Positions 12,588 to 22,847 of a stretch of 64,000 nucleotides of DNA are shown piece after piece. The notes under the pieces were generated by a model that searched no databases, had not been told where the DNA came from, and worked only from the letters and a program-made list of their open reading frames with translations. Position 1 is the stretch's first letter. Each line of letters opens with the position of its first letter. Source of the DNA: an uncultured Pelagibacteraceae bacterium (GTDB taxonomy: Bacteria; Pseudomonadota; Alphaproteobacteria; Pelagibacterales; Pelagibacteraceae); the NCBI GenBank assembly GCA_902614835.1, contig CACMMU010000003.1, positions 1 through 64,000 on the forward strand, read 5' to 3'. The position numbers and the translations under genes are program-made.

Positions 12588-14254
12588 TAGTCTGTTTTCC
12601 TGTATACTTCATTTATTATTATATTTCCCTTTTTAGTCTCAAATATTTTCTTATATTTTTTTGGTATATTAAATTTTCGTTGATATTTAGGATTACTATC
12701 AAAAACATAATTTGTAAAAATATAATCTTGATTTAAATTCGCATTACCAGAAAAAATAATATTTTTGACTTTTTCCTTATCAAACATATATCTACTATAT
12801 TCAAAAGGTGTGAAGCTTGCAGTGCCAATATCAATTTTTTTATTATTACTATCAATTATAATTTTTTCTAAGGATCTTTGATTCGCCAGACCCCAATAAT
12901 CTATTACAAATAATTTGTTAGCATTCTTTTCCACAATAAAATTAAAATATACATTTTGAAAAGGGTGTAATTTATAAATGTTGTGAGCATTAAGAAATAT
13001 CGAAAAGAATATTAATAAAACAAATAAAAATTTTAACTTTTTCATGCTAAAATAAATTTTGCTAAGCCCATTAGTAGATAAATAAATTAAGAATGGATAA
13101 ATAAAGTATAGTTGCCGCCATCCATTATATAATGAGGAATTTAATAAAATTACTATAAAAAGGGGACATAAAAAAGATGAAAGCATAAAAACATCTATTT
13201 TTTCTTCATCACTTTTCCAAAAATTTTCCTCAAAATTGGGTTTATCTGAACTTATAAAATTTTCAAAAAATTTTTTCGTTATATAGAATATTCCAAATAA
13301 AAGAAAAGCAATGTAAATAAAAGGCATTGAAATAAAAATCCACACCACAGGGTAGTGCCAAGGTAAATTATTAGCTTTAATATATTCTCCAAAATAAAAT
13401 ACTGAACCTTGCCATCCGTATTTTTTAAAATATGTAAAAGCATCAAAAAAATTATTTATTGGATCTTCCCATAAATAAGGCCAAAAAATATATGTGAAAA
13501 AAAAATAAGATGTTCCAAAAACTAAAAAAGAAAAAATTTTTTTTTGTAAATTAACTTTATTTTTATAACTTTGGATTAAAAAAAAAGTAATAAATAAAAG
13601 TAAATAAAAAACCCCCATAACTCTGATACTTGTTGCTAGTCCAAGAAATAATGAAAATAATATGATGTTCTTATATTTTATCTTTTTCAGCAACTTAATT
13701 GCAAAATAAATAGCTATGACGAGCAAAGACATAAATATTATATCTTTGCAATTATAAAATGAATTTCCAAATATTCTTGGTGAGCTTATGTAAAAAAAAT
13801 ATCCAATCAATGGTATGATGTTATTTTGAAATCTATTTCTAATTAAAAATAAAAAAAAAATACTTGATAAATAAAATATAAAAAAATTTGCTAAATGCTT
13901 TGTTTGATAAATATTTTTTGCTTCATCAATATGAAAATAATTTTCAATATAAACTAAAAAGGTATCAAAGATTGATCCATATTGAATAAAAGCACCCTCT
14001 TTTAAAGCTTTTGCCCACTCCATTTTTTCAAAATTATTCTTTAGCGAATTAATATTTTCTGATCCATTGAAAAAATTTTCTAAAATCCATATATACCAAT
14101 AGTATCCCGATGCTCTTTGAAATGGTTCATCAACACTTATTCCATAATCTTTATAGATATTAAGGCCTAGAATTAAAAAAAGTAGGAATATTAGGTATAC
14201 AAAACAATCAAATATTTTTTTTTTAATAAATTTTTTTTTGATTACTTGATTCAT
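12584..14254 (-). CDS. membrane glycosyltransferase, PMT/ArnT (GT-C)-like
   Basis: Polytopic protein with N-terminal ISVDEPFQRASGYYWY, resembling the D-E loop of PMT/GT39-type enzymes. Confidence 0.65.
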   Translation of the reverse strand: MNQVIKKKFIKKKIFDCFVYLIFLLFLILGLNIYKDYGISVDEPFQRASGYYWYIWILENFFNGSENINSLKNNFEKMEWAKALKEGAFIQYGSIFDTFLVYIENYFHIDEAKNIYQTKHLANFFIFYLSSIFFLFLIRNRFQNNIIPLIGYFFYISSPRIFGNSFYNCKDIIFMSLLVIAIYFAIKLLKKIKYKNIILFSLFLGLATSIRVMGVFYLLLFITFFLIQSYKNKVNLQKKIFSFLVFGTSYFFFTYIFWPYLWEDPINNFFDAFTYFKKYGWQGSVFYFGEYIKANNLPWHYPVVWIFISMPFIYIAFLLFGIFYITKKFFENFISSDKPNFEENFWKSDEEKIDVFMLSSFLCPLFIVILLNSSLYNGWRQLYFIYPFLIYLSTNGLSKIYFSMKKLKFLFVLLIFFSIFLNAHNIYKLHPFQNVYFNFIVEKNANKLFVIDYWGLANQRSLEKIIIDSNNKKIDIGTASFTPFEYSRYMFDKEKVKNIIFSGNANLNQDYIFTNYVFDSNPKYQRKFNIPKKYKKIFETKKGNIIINEVYRKTDY

Positions 14255-14271
14255 GCAAATCTAGTTATACT

Positions 14272-15078
14272 CTATATCTTTTCCAAAACTATCTGTCTTC
14301 CTGATGCAAATACATTTGGTAAAAGCTTAATTAAAATTTTATCAATGACATTTATTAATTTTAGAAAAAAATTATTCATTGGTAAACAGAATGTTTTTGA
14401 AGTAACACCCCCAGAATTGAAAAAAATCAAACATTCAACTAATTTTTCATGTTTAATTTTAAAGTAACTACCTAAGTGTTTACTAAAATTTTTTTTGTCG
14501 TCAAATATTAAATTTGAAACAGCTATATTTCCTGCCCACAAATCTTCCTCATCACTTTTAGGTTTTTTTTCATCCCACACATTTACTGTAAAATCAAAAC
14601 CTTCATGTTTCATTATTGTTGTTGCCAGTTGTAACAATACAGAACAATAAGGTTCAAAAATTATTAGTTTGCCATTTTTTTTTAAAATTCTATTCATCTC
14701 TTTAAAAAATTTCATAGGATAAGGTATGTGATGAATCATATTTGAAGCTATTACAAAATTGAAACTTTCACTTTGAAAACCAGTTTCTTGTGCATCTATA
14801 TTCTTGTAATCTAAATGATCGTAGTTACTCAGATCTGATATTTTGAAATTTTTGCAATTTATAAAGTGTTTTGCAAATCCTGCACCCGAACCTAATTCAA
14901 CCCCATGATCGTTTATACCAATAAAATTATTCATCCATCCAAATCTTTCTTTTAATAAAAATCTTAGATTTGTAGATCTTTTTTCTTCAAACATTTTTAT
15001 TGCCGATTTAACATCGGCAAGGATTTGCATTTTGTTTGCTTTTTTTGAAAATTGAACTTTATTTTTAATTTTTAACAT
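14272..15078 (-). CDS. class I SAM-dependent methyltransferase
   Basis: GVELGSGAGFAKHFI, FNFVIASNMIHHIPYPMKFFKEMNRILKKNGKLIIFEPYCS. Confidence 0.85.
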   Translation of the reverse strand: MLKIKNKVQFSKKANKMQILADVKSAIKMFEEKRSTNLRFLLKERFGWMNNFIGINDHGVELGSGAGFAKHFINCKNFKISDLSNYDHLDYKNIDAQETGFQSESFNFVIASNMIHHIPYPMKFFKEMNRILKKNGKLIIFEPYCSVLLQLATTIMKHEGFDFTVNVWDEKKPKSDEEDLWAGNIAVSNLIFDDKKNFSKHLGSYFKIKHEKLVECLIFFNSGGVTSKTFCLPMNNFFLKLINVIDKILIKLLPNVFASGRQIVLEKI

Positions 15079-15114
15079 AACATTTATACTAAAAAGCTAT
15101 ATATTAATTAATAT

Positions 15115-16272
15115 ATGAACATTCACGAACATCAAGCAAAAGAAATACTTAGAGATTTTGGAGCCCCAGTATCAAACGGCGTAGTTATTTTAAAACCAGA
15201 AGAATTAAACGAAAAAATTAAAATTCTTAAATCTAAACAAGTAGTTTTAAAAGCTCAAATTCATGCAGGAGGTAGAGGTAAAGCTGGTGGTGTAAAGTTA
15301 GTAAACAAATCAGATTGTGAAAACAAAATCAAAGATTTTTTTGGAAAAACTCTTGTAACACATCAAACAGGACCAGAAGGAAAAAAAGTAAAAAGAGTAT
15401 ATATTCAAGAAGCATACGATATCGATAAAGAATTTTATTTATCGTGTCTTATTGACAGAGAAAGTTCAAAAATAACCTTTATTAGTAGCACCGAAGGAGG
15501 TGTGGATATCGAGTCAGTTGCAAAAAAAACACCAAATAAAATTATAACAACAAAAATTGACCTTAAAGAAAATTTAGAAAATGAAGAAATCGAAGATATT
15601 ATTAAAATTTTTAAATTGGACAAAAATCAAAAGAAAGATGGAATTAATTTAATAAATTCTCTTTATAAAATTTTAATTAAAAAGGACGCCTCTTTAATTG
15701 AGATTAACCCTTTAGTAATAACTAAACAAAAAAAACTTATATGTTTAGATGCAAAGATGAATTTTGATGACAATGCATTATTTAGAAGACCAGAAATTCT
15801 TAAATTAAGAGATCTTAACGAAGAAGAGCCCGCAGAAATTGAAGCAAGCAAACATGGTTTAGCTTATATAAAATTAAATGGTACGATTGGTTGTATGGTC
15901 AATGGCGCAGGGTTGGCTATGGCAACCATGGATATAATTAAATTATATGGACAAGAGCCAGCAAATTTCTTGGATGTTGGTGGTGGAGCATCAAAAGAAC
16001 AAGTAATAGAAGCTTTTAAATTAATATTATCAGACAAAAAAGTAAAAGGTATTTTAATAAATATATTTGGAGGGATTATGCGTTGTGATGTACTCGCACA
16101 AGGTCTCGTTGATGCTGCAAAGGAAACTAACATAAAACTACCTTTAGTAGTAAGGCTTGCTGGAACAAATTTTGAACAGGGTAAAGAAATTTTAAATAAA
16201 TCAGGTTTAAAAATCTTATCTGCAAGTGATTTAAATGATGCAGCAAAAAAAATAGTGGATGCTATAAAATAA
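15115..16272 (+). CDS. sucC: succinyl-CoA ligase (ADP-forming) beta subunit
   Basis: MNIHEHQAKEILRDFGAPV, KAQIHAGGRGKAGGVKL, FLDVGGGAS, NIFGGIMRCDVLAQG. Confidence 0.97.
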   Translation: MNIHEHQAKEILRDFGAPVSNGVVILKPEELNEKIKILKSKQVVLKAQIHAGGRGKAGGVKLVNKSDCENKIKDFFGKTLVTHQTGPEGKKVKRVYIQEAYDIDKEFYLSCLIDRESSKITFISSTEGGVDIESVAKKTPNKIITTKIDLKENLENEEIEDIIKIFKLDKNQKKDGINLINSLYKILIKKDASLIEINPLVITKQKKLICLDAKMNFDDNALFRRPEILKLRDLNEEEPAEIEASKHGLAYIKLNGTIGCMVNGAGLAMATMDIIKLYGQEPANFLDVGGGASKEQVIEAFKLILSDKKVKGILINIFGGIMRCDVLAQGLVDAAKETNIKLPLVVRLAGTNFEQGKEILNKSGLKILSASDLNDAAKKIVDAIK

Positions 16273-17148
16273 ATGTCAGTACTTGTGAATAAAAATACGA
16301 AAGTTATATGTCAAGGATTTACCGGAACTCATGGAACTTTCCACTCTGAACAAGCATTAAAATATGGAACTAAACTTGTGGGCGGAGTTACACCAAAAAA
16401 GGGTGGACAAAAACATCTAGGTCTTCCTGTTTTTAATACAGTTGTTGAAGCAAAAGATAAAACTGGTGCCAACGCTACAATGATATACGTTCCACCGAAA
16501 TTTGCTGCCTCAGCAATTATAGAAGCAATAAATGCGAATTTAGATTTAATAGTTTGTATAACCGAGGGTATTCCAGTTATGGACATGGTAAAAGTCAAAC
16601 AATCTTTAAAAAAAAGTAAAAGCAGATTAATCGGTCCAAATTGTCCTGGAATAATAACACCTGATGAATGCAAAATTGGTATTATGCCAGGTAACATTCA
16701 TAAAAAAGGTACTGTAGGAATTGTATCCAGATCTGGAACACTTACCTACGAAGCAGTAGCTCAAACTTCGTTAAATGGTCTAGGACAATCTACTTGTATT
16801 GGCATCGGAGGCGATCCAATCAATGGAACAAATTTTATTGATTGTTTAGATTTATTTTTAAAAGACGAAGATACTCATTCAATTGTAATGATAGGTGAAA
16901 TTGGAGGTTCAGCCGAAGAGGAGGCTGCAGAATTTTTAAAAAGATCTAAAATTAAGAAGCCAACAGTAGGTTTTGTCGCTGGACTAACTGCTCCAGCTGG
17001 AAGAAGGATGGGACACGCTGGCGCAATAATATCTGGTGGCAAAGGTGGCGCAGAAGATAAAATAGAAGTGATGAAATCTGCTGGAATTACCATATCAAAG
17101 TCCCCAGCTGATATTGGAAAAACTCTTTTCACAAAACTAAAAATTTAA
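16273..17148 (+). CDS. sucD: succinyl-CoA ligase alpha subunit
   Basis: [48 protein letters not shown]. Confidence 0.97.
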   Translation: MSVLVNKNTKVICQGFTGTHGTFHSEQALKYGTKLVGGVTPKKGGQKHLGLPVFNTVVEAKDKTGANATMIYVPPKFAASAIIEAINANLDLIVCITEGIPVMDMVKVKQSLKKSKSRLIGPNCPGIITPDECKIGIMPGNIHKKGTVGIVSRSGTLTYEAVAQTSLNGLGQSTCIGIGGDPINGTNFIDCLDLFLKDEDTHSIVMIGEIGGSAEEEAAEFLKRSKIKKPTVGFVAGLTAPAGRRMGHAGAIISGGKGGAEDKIEVMKSAGITISKSPADIGKTLFTKLKI

Positions 17149-17182
17149 AAATTAAATTTTTATGTTAATATAGTCATAAATA

Positions 17183-20086
17183 ATGTCAGTTAATAAAGAT
17201 AACAATATTTTTGAAAAAACATCATTTTTAGGAAACAATAGTTCTGAATTTGTAGAAACATTGTATGCGGAATACCTTAATAACCCCAGCAATTTACCTA
17301 TAGAATGGAAAAAATTTTTCGAGGGACTTAATGAAAAAAGAGAAAAAATAATTAAAAATGCCAATGGCCCTAGTTGGTCTCCTAAAAAAAAAATTAAACC
17401 TCTTTCGAAAGATCCTCAAAGTGATTTTTACAAAAAAAATAATGATCAAGATATTTCAGTTAACAGCAAAAATATTCTAGATGCAGCAAAGGACTCAGTT
17501 AGAGCAAACATGCTAGTGAGGGCTTATAGGATTAGAGGGCATCTGATTTCTAATTTAGATCCTCTTAAACTTCAAAAGCCTGAAGAACATTCAGAATTAA
17601 AACCAGAAACTTATGGTTTCTCTGAAAAAGATGAAAATAAAAAAATATTTTTAGATGGAGTTCTTGGAATTCAGACAGCCACATTAAAAGAAATATTAAC
17701 AATTACAAAAAAAACATATTGTCAGAATATCGGCTTTGAGTTTATGCATATGTCCGACCCCGAAGAGAGACAATGGATTAGAGATAGAATTGAGGGCAAA
17801 GAAAAAGAAATAAAATTTACTGAGAATGGCAAAAAAGCAATACTAAATAAACTGGTAGAGGCAGAAGGGTTTGAAAAATTTCTACATGTTAAATTTGTTG
17901 GTACTAAAAGATTTGGATTAGATGGAGCAGAATCTCTTATACCTGCTTTAGAACAGATTATTAAGCGAGGTGGTCACTTAGGAGTTAAAGAAGTAAAAAT
18001 TGGTATGCCACACAGAGGGAGATTAAATGTTCTTGCTAATATGATGCAAAAACCATTCAAAGCAATTTTTAAAGAATTTTTTGGCCAGAGTATAACCTCA
18101 AAGAAAGATTTTGAAGGTGATGTAAAATATCATTTAGGAGCTTCCGCAAATAGAGAGTTTGATAAAAACCTAGTTCATATAAGTTTGACAGATAATCCAT
18201 CACATTTGGAAGCTGTAAATCCTGTAGTATTAGGCCAAGTTAGAGCAAAACAATTTTTTCACAAAGACAAAGAAAGAAAAAAAGTTGTTCCAGTTTTAAT
18301 TCATGGAGATGCAGCATTTGCAGGACAAGGAGTAGTAGCTGAGTGCTTTGCAATGTCTGGATTACCAGGACATAATACTGGAGGAACTATTCATATAATT
18401 GTAAATAACCAAATTGGTTTCACAACCGCACCAAGATTTGCTAGATCCTCCCCTTATCCCTCTGACTTAGCTAAGATGGTCCAAGCACCAATTTTTCATG
18501 TAAACGGAGATGATCCAGAAGCAGTCGTTCATTGTGCAAAAATTGCTACTGAGTTTAGACAAAAATTTAATAGAGATGTGGTAATAGACATGGTTTGTTA
18601 TCGGAGATTTGGTCATAACGAAGGCGACGAACCCTCTTTCACTCAACCATTGATGTACAAAAAGATAAGACAACACCCGACAACATTACAAACATATGGA
18701 AAAAAATTGATCAATGAAGGTTTAATTTCTCTTGATGACATTGAAAAAAGAAAAAAAGAATTTAAAGATTTTCTAAACACAGAATTTTCAGAGGCAAAAA
18801 ACTATAAAGTTAAAATGAAATGGTTTGATGGTGTTTGGTCTAGATTTAAACCTGAAATAGGTCAAGATAGAAGAGGTGTTACCGGAGTAGATAAAAAAGA
18901 TTTGATATTAATTGGAAAAAAAATTACTGAAATTCCAAAAAACTTTAATGTTCATAAAACTTTGCTTAAACTTTTTGAAAATAAGAGAAAAATGTTTGAA
19001 AGCAACCAACCAATTGATTGGGCTACCTCAGAAACTCTTGCATTCGGAACTCTTTTAAATGAAGGTTTTTCTGTTAGGCTTTCCGGTCAAGACTCTGGAA
19101 GAGGAACTTTTAGTCAAAGACATTCAGTATTAAGAAATCAAGATAATCACGACAGATATATTCCTCTAAATCACATATCAAAAAATCAAAAAAGATTTGA
19201 GATTATAGACAGTCTTTTATCTGAACTTGGAGTTCTAGGATTTGAATTCGGTTACTCTTTATCAGAACCTGAGACACTTGTTTTATGGGAAGCTCAATTT
19301 GGAGATTTTTCAAATGGAGCTCAAGTTGTTATAGACCAATTTATTTCATCTGGTGAGTCAAAGTGGTCAAGAGCAAGCGGTTTAGTAATGTTACTTCCAC
19401 ATGGTTACGAAGGTCAAGGACCTGAGCATTCATCAGCTAGACTTGAAAGATTTTTACAGTTATGTGCACAAGATAATTTACAAGTTGTAAATTGCACAAC
19501 ACCAGCTAATTACTTCCATGCTTTAAGGAGACAAATGCACAGGAATTTTAGAAAGCCATTAGTAGTTATGACACCCAAGTCATTGCTTAGAAACAAAAGA
19601 TGTATTTCATATATAGAGGATTTTACTAAGCAAAATAGTTTTCATAGAATTCTTAAGGACAGTGCATATTTAGATGGCAGTAAATTAATTGAATTAAAAA
19701 AAGATAAAAAAATTAAAAAAGTCGTGATGTGTTCCGGAAAAATATATTACGATTTGATAGACGCTAGAGAGAAAGTGAAAGACGACAAGACTGTTTTAAT
19801 AAGAATAGAACAATTATATCCATTCCCAGTCAAACATCTTGGAAAAGAATTAAAAAAATATAAAGATGCTAAGTTTTTTTGGTGCCAGGAAGAACCAATG
19901 AATATGGGAGGATGGAATACTGCCAGGTATTACATAGACAGAACACTAGAAATCATTCGAGTAAAAGGCGAAAAAGTTAACTATATAGGAAGAAACGCTG
20001 CGGCATCACCAGCAACAGGAAATCTGAACAAACATCTTGCAGAACAAAAAGAAATATTAGAAAAGGTATTTGATAGAAAAAAATAA
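17183..20086 (+). CDS. sucA: 2-oxoglutarate dehydrogenase E1
   Basis: EEWKKFFEG-like N-terminus (LPIEWKKFFEGL), IGMPHRGRLNVLANM, HGDAAFAGQGVVAE, LPHGYEGQGPEHSSARLERFLQL. Confidence 0.97.
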   Translation: MSVNKDNNIFEKTSFLGNNSSEFVETLYAEYLNNPSNLPIEWKKFFEGLNEKREKIIKNANGPSWSPKKKIKPLSKDPQSDFYKKNNDQDISVNSKNILDAAKDSVRANMLVRAYRIRGHLISNLDPLKLQKPEEHSELKPETYGFSEKDENKKIFLDGVLGIQTATLKEILTITKKTYCQNIGFEFMHMSDPEERQWIRDRIEGKEKEIKFTENGKKAILNKLVEAEGFEKFLHVKFVGTKRFGLDGAESLIPALEQIIKRGGHLGVKEVKIGMPHRGRLNVLANMMQKPFKAIFKEFFGQSITSKKDFEGDVKYHLGASANREFDKNLVHISLTDNPSHLEAVNPVVLGQVRAKQFFHKDKERKKVVPVLIHGDAAFAGQGVVAECFAMSGLPGHNTGGTIHIIVNNQIGFTTAPRFARSSPYPSDLAKMVQAPIFHVNGDDPEAVVHCAKIATEFRQKFNRDVVIDMVCYRRFGHNEGDEPSFTQPLMYKKIRQHPTTLQTYGKKLINEGLISLDDIEKRKKEFKDFLNTEFSEAKNYKVKMKWFDGVWSRFKPEIGQDRRGVTGVDKKDLILIGKKITEIPKNFNVHKTLLKLFENKRKMFESNQPIDWATSETLAFGTLLNEGFSVRLSGQDSGRGTFSQRHSVLRNQDNHDRYIPLNHISKNQKRFEIIDSLLSELGVLGFEFGYSLSEPETLVLWEAQFGDFSNGAQVVIDQFISSGESKWSRASGLVMLLPHGYEGQGPEHSSARLERFLQLCAQDNLQVVNCTTPANYFHALRRQMHRNFRKPLVVMTPKSLLRNKRCISYIEDFTKQNSFHRILKDSAYLDGSKLIELKKDKKIKKVVMCSGKIYYDLIDAREKVKDDKTVLIRIEQLYPFPVKHLGKELKKYKDAKFFWCQEEPMNMGGWNTARYYIDRTLEIIRVKGEKVNYIGRNAAASPATGNLNKHLAEQKEILEKVFDRKK

Positions 20087-21424
20087 ATGTCAGAAAAAAT
20101 TGTAGTTCCAACATTAGGTGAGTCAGTTACAGAAGCAACGGTATCCAAATGGCTTAAGACCGAGGGTGAAAGTGTAGACTCAGACGAACCTTTAGTAGAA
20201 CTAGAAACAGATAAAGTAAATGTAGAAGTGCCATCACCTTTAAGTGGCGTCTTAGAAAAAATAAATGTTAAAGAAGGACAAACTGTTGAAGTAGGTACAT
20301 TATTAGGAAGTGTTAATTCTGAAACAACATCACAGACTGAAAAACCAATAGAAAAAAATAAAAAATATACGCCCCCATTAAAAGAAGAAGATCCTTTAAT
20401 AAATGTAGATCAGCAAGTAACTTTATTTGAGAAACCTCAAGAGAAAAAAAATAAAAAAACAACAAGTAATGGAGTTAAACCGCTAATACTAGATAAACAA
20501 GAGAAGGAAGAACCTTTGATTTTAAAAGAGGAATTTTCCCAACCTAATGTAGAAAAAAATCAAATTAAAAAACAAGCTTCACCTTCTGCAAGAAAAATCG
20601 CAGAGGAACAAAGAATTGATCTGAACGATGTAACAGGATCTGGAAAGCGCGGTACAATTTTAAAAGAAGATTTAATAAATCTTATGGGGTCAAAACCCTT
20701 GCCTAATAAAAGAAGAGATGCATACGGCGAGGAAGAAAGAGTCAGAATGACGAGATTGAGAATGACAATAGCCAAGAGATTAAAAGAAGCCCAAAATAAT
20801 GCAGCAATGCTAACAACTTTTAATGAAGTAGATATGTCCGAGATAATGCAAATGAGAAAGAACCATCAATCTGAGTTTCAAAAAAAATACGGAGTTAAAC
20901 TTGGGTTTATGTCTTTTTTCGTTAAGTCCTGTATTAGTGCATTAAAAAATTACCCTGCGGTCAATGCAGAAATACAAAATGATGAAATCGTTTATAAAAA
21001 TTATTACAACATTAGTTTTGCAGTTGGAACCGATAGAGGTTTAGTTGTTCCAGTTTTAAGGAATTCTGATCAGATGTCCTTCGCAGATATTGAAAAAAAT
21101 ATAGCTTTGTTAGGTGACAAAGCTCGTAATGGAAAAATTACTATTGAAGATTTGCAAGGAGGTACTTTTACAATTACTAACGGAGGAATTTATGGCTCAA
21201 TGTTATCTACCCCTATTTTAAATCCACCTCAATCCGGAGTACTCGGGATGCATAATATAATTGAACGGGCTGTAGTTAAGGATGGCAATATTATAGTTAG
21301 ACCAATGATGTATTTAGCTTTATCTTATGATCATAGGATTATTGATGGAAAAGAAGCCGTTTCGTTTTTAAAAAATGTAAAAGATTTTCTTGAAGATCCA
21401 AAAAGACTTTTTTTAGACTTATAA
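20087..21424 (+). CDS. sucB: 2-oxoglutarate dehydrogenase E2 (dihydrolipoamide succinyltransferase)
   Basis: N-terminal lipoyl domain ([30 protein letters not shown]), catalytic [15 protein letters not shown]. Confidence 0.97.
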   Translation: MSEKIVVPTLGESVTEATVSKWLKTEGESVDSDEPLVELETDKVNVEVPSPLSGVLEKINVKEGQTVEVGTLLGSVNSETTSQTEKPIEKNKKYTPPLKEEDPLINVDQQVTLFEKPQEKKNKKTTSNGVKPLILDKQEKEEPLILKEEFSQPNVEKNQIKKQASPSARKIAEEQRIDLNDVTGSGKRGTILKEDLINLMGSKPLPNKRRDAYGEEERVRMTRLRMTIAKRLKEAQNNAAMLTTFNEVDMSEIMQMRKNHQSEFQKKYGVKLGFMSFFVKSCISALKNYPAVNAEIQNDEIVYKNYYNISFAVGTDRGLVVPVLRNSDQMSFADIEKNIALLGDKARNGKITIEDLQGGTFTITNGGIYGSMLSTPILNPPQSGVLGMHNIIERAVVKDGNIIVRPMMYLALSYDHRIIDGKEAVSFLKNVKDFLEDPKRLFLDL

Positions 21425-21425
21425 A

Positions 21426-22829
21426 ATGGAAGAAAACTTTGATCTCTTAGTTATTGGTGGGGGCCCAGGAGGCTATGTGTGCGCAATAAGAGGCGCACAA
21501 CTTGGTCTGAAAACAGCCTGTGTAGAGTCAAGAGGGACCCTAGGTGGCACTTGTCTAAATGTAGGATGTATTCCTTCAAAAAGTCTACTTAATTTATCTG
21601 AACTTTACCACAAAGCAAAAACAAATTTTGCGAATTTGGGAATAGAAACTGGAAATGTAAAACTTAATCTAGAAAAAATTATGATGAATAAAAATAAATC
21701 CGTTCAGGTTTTGACAAAAGGAGTTGAATTTTTATTTAAAAAAAACAAAGTTACGTATATCAAGGGTAAAGCTGTTATATTCTCTAAAAATAATGTTGTT
21801 GTATATGAAAATGGAAAAAAAACTTCATATAACGCAAAAAATATTGTTATTGCCACTGGCTCATCGTCAACTTCTTTGCCAGGTGTAAAAATTGATGAAA
21901 CAGATATTATCTCTTCAACTGGTGCTATTTCTCTGAAAAAGGTGCCTAGCAAATTGGTTATTATTGGGGGAGGTTATATTGGATTAGAGATGGGCTCAGT
22001 CTGGTCCAGGCTGGGGGCAGAAGTTACAGTTATTGAATTTTTAGACCATATAACACCAGGTATGGACAAAGAAATATCAAAAGAATTTCAAAAAATTTTA
22101 ACCAAACAAGGAATTAAATTTAAATTAGATTGTAAAGTTATTTCAGTGAAAAAGTCGAAACAAGGTCTTCAGGTAGATTATATTCACAATAAAAAAGGTA
22201 CCAAAGAAAAAATTGAATGTGAAAAAGTTTTAGTGTCAGTTGGTAGGAAGCCGTATACTGAAGGACTAAATTTATCTAAAATTGGTGTCAATAAGGATGA
22301 AAAAGGATCAATAAAAGTTAATGAAAAACTTCAAACTTCTATAAAAAATATTTATGCAATTGGTGATGTAATCAAGGGCCCAATGCTAGCTCACAAGGCC
22401 GAAGAAGAAGGTATTGCGGTAGCAGAAACAATAGCTGGACAGGCAGGACACGTCAATTACAACGTTATTCCAGGTGTAATTTACACTTCACCCGAAGTAG
22501 CATCAGTTGGTAGCACTGAAGAACAATTAAAAGAGAAAAAAATATCTTATAAAGTTGGAAAATTTCCATTTTTAGCTAATTCAAGAGCTAAAGTTAATAA
22601 TGAGGCAGAAGGGTTTGTTAAAATTCTTGCAGATTCAAGTACCGACAAAATTTTGGGCGTACATATTATTGGACCACACTGCGGTGACATGATTGCTGAG
22701 ATGGCATTGGCAATGGAGTTTGGAGCGAGTGCCGAGGATGTGGCTAGAACGTGTCATGCACACCCTACTCATACTGAAGCTATAAAAGAGGCCGCTTTAG
22801 CAGTTGATAAAAGGCCTATCCATTTTTAA
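21426..22829 (+). CDS. lpdA: dihydrolipoamide dehydrogenase (E3)
   Basis: [49 protein letters not shown]. Confidence 0.97.
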   Translation: MEENFDLLVIGGGPGGYVCAIRGAQLGLKTACVESRGTLGGTCLNVGCIPSKSLLNLSELYHKAKTNFANLGIETGNVKLNLEKIMMNKNKSVQVLTKGVEFLFKKNKVTYIKGKAVIFSKNNVVVYENGKKTSYNAKNIVIATGSSSTSLPGVKIDETDIISSTGAISLKKVPSKLVIIGGGYIGLEMGSVWSRLGAEVTVIEFLDHITPGMDKEISKEFQKILTKQGIKFKLDCKVISVKKSKQGLQVDYIHNKKGTKEKIECEKVLVSVGRKPYTEGLNLSKIGVNKDEKGSIKVNEKLQTSIKNIYAIGDVIKGPMLAHKAEEEGIAVAETIAGQAGHVNYNVIPGVIYTSPEVASVGSTEEQLKEKKISYKVGKFPFLANSRAKVNNEAEGFVKILADSSTDKILGVHIIGPHCGDMIAEMALAMEFGASAEDVARTCHAHPTHTEAIKEAALAVDKRPIHF

Positions 22830-22847
22830 ATAATTTAAAAGTAATTA

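Noticed and set aside
14246-14467. 73-aa + ORF antisense to the methyltransferase
   Set aside because: Fully contained in the opposite strand of a coherent methyltransferase; no recognisable motif.
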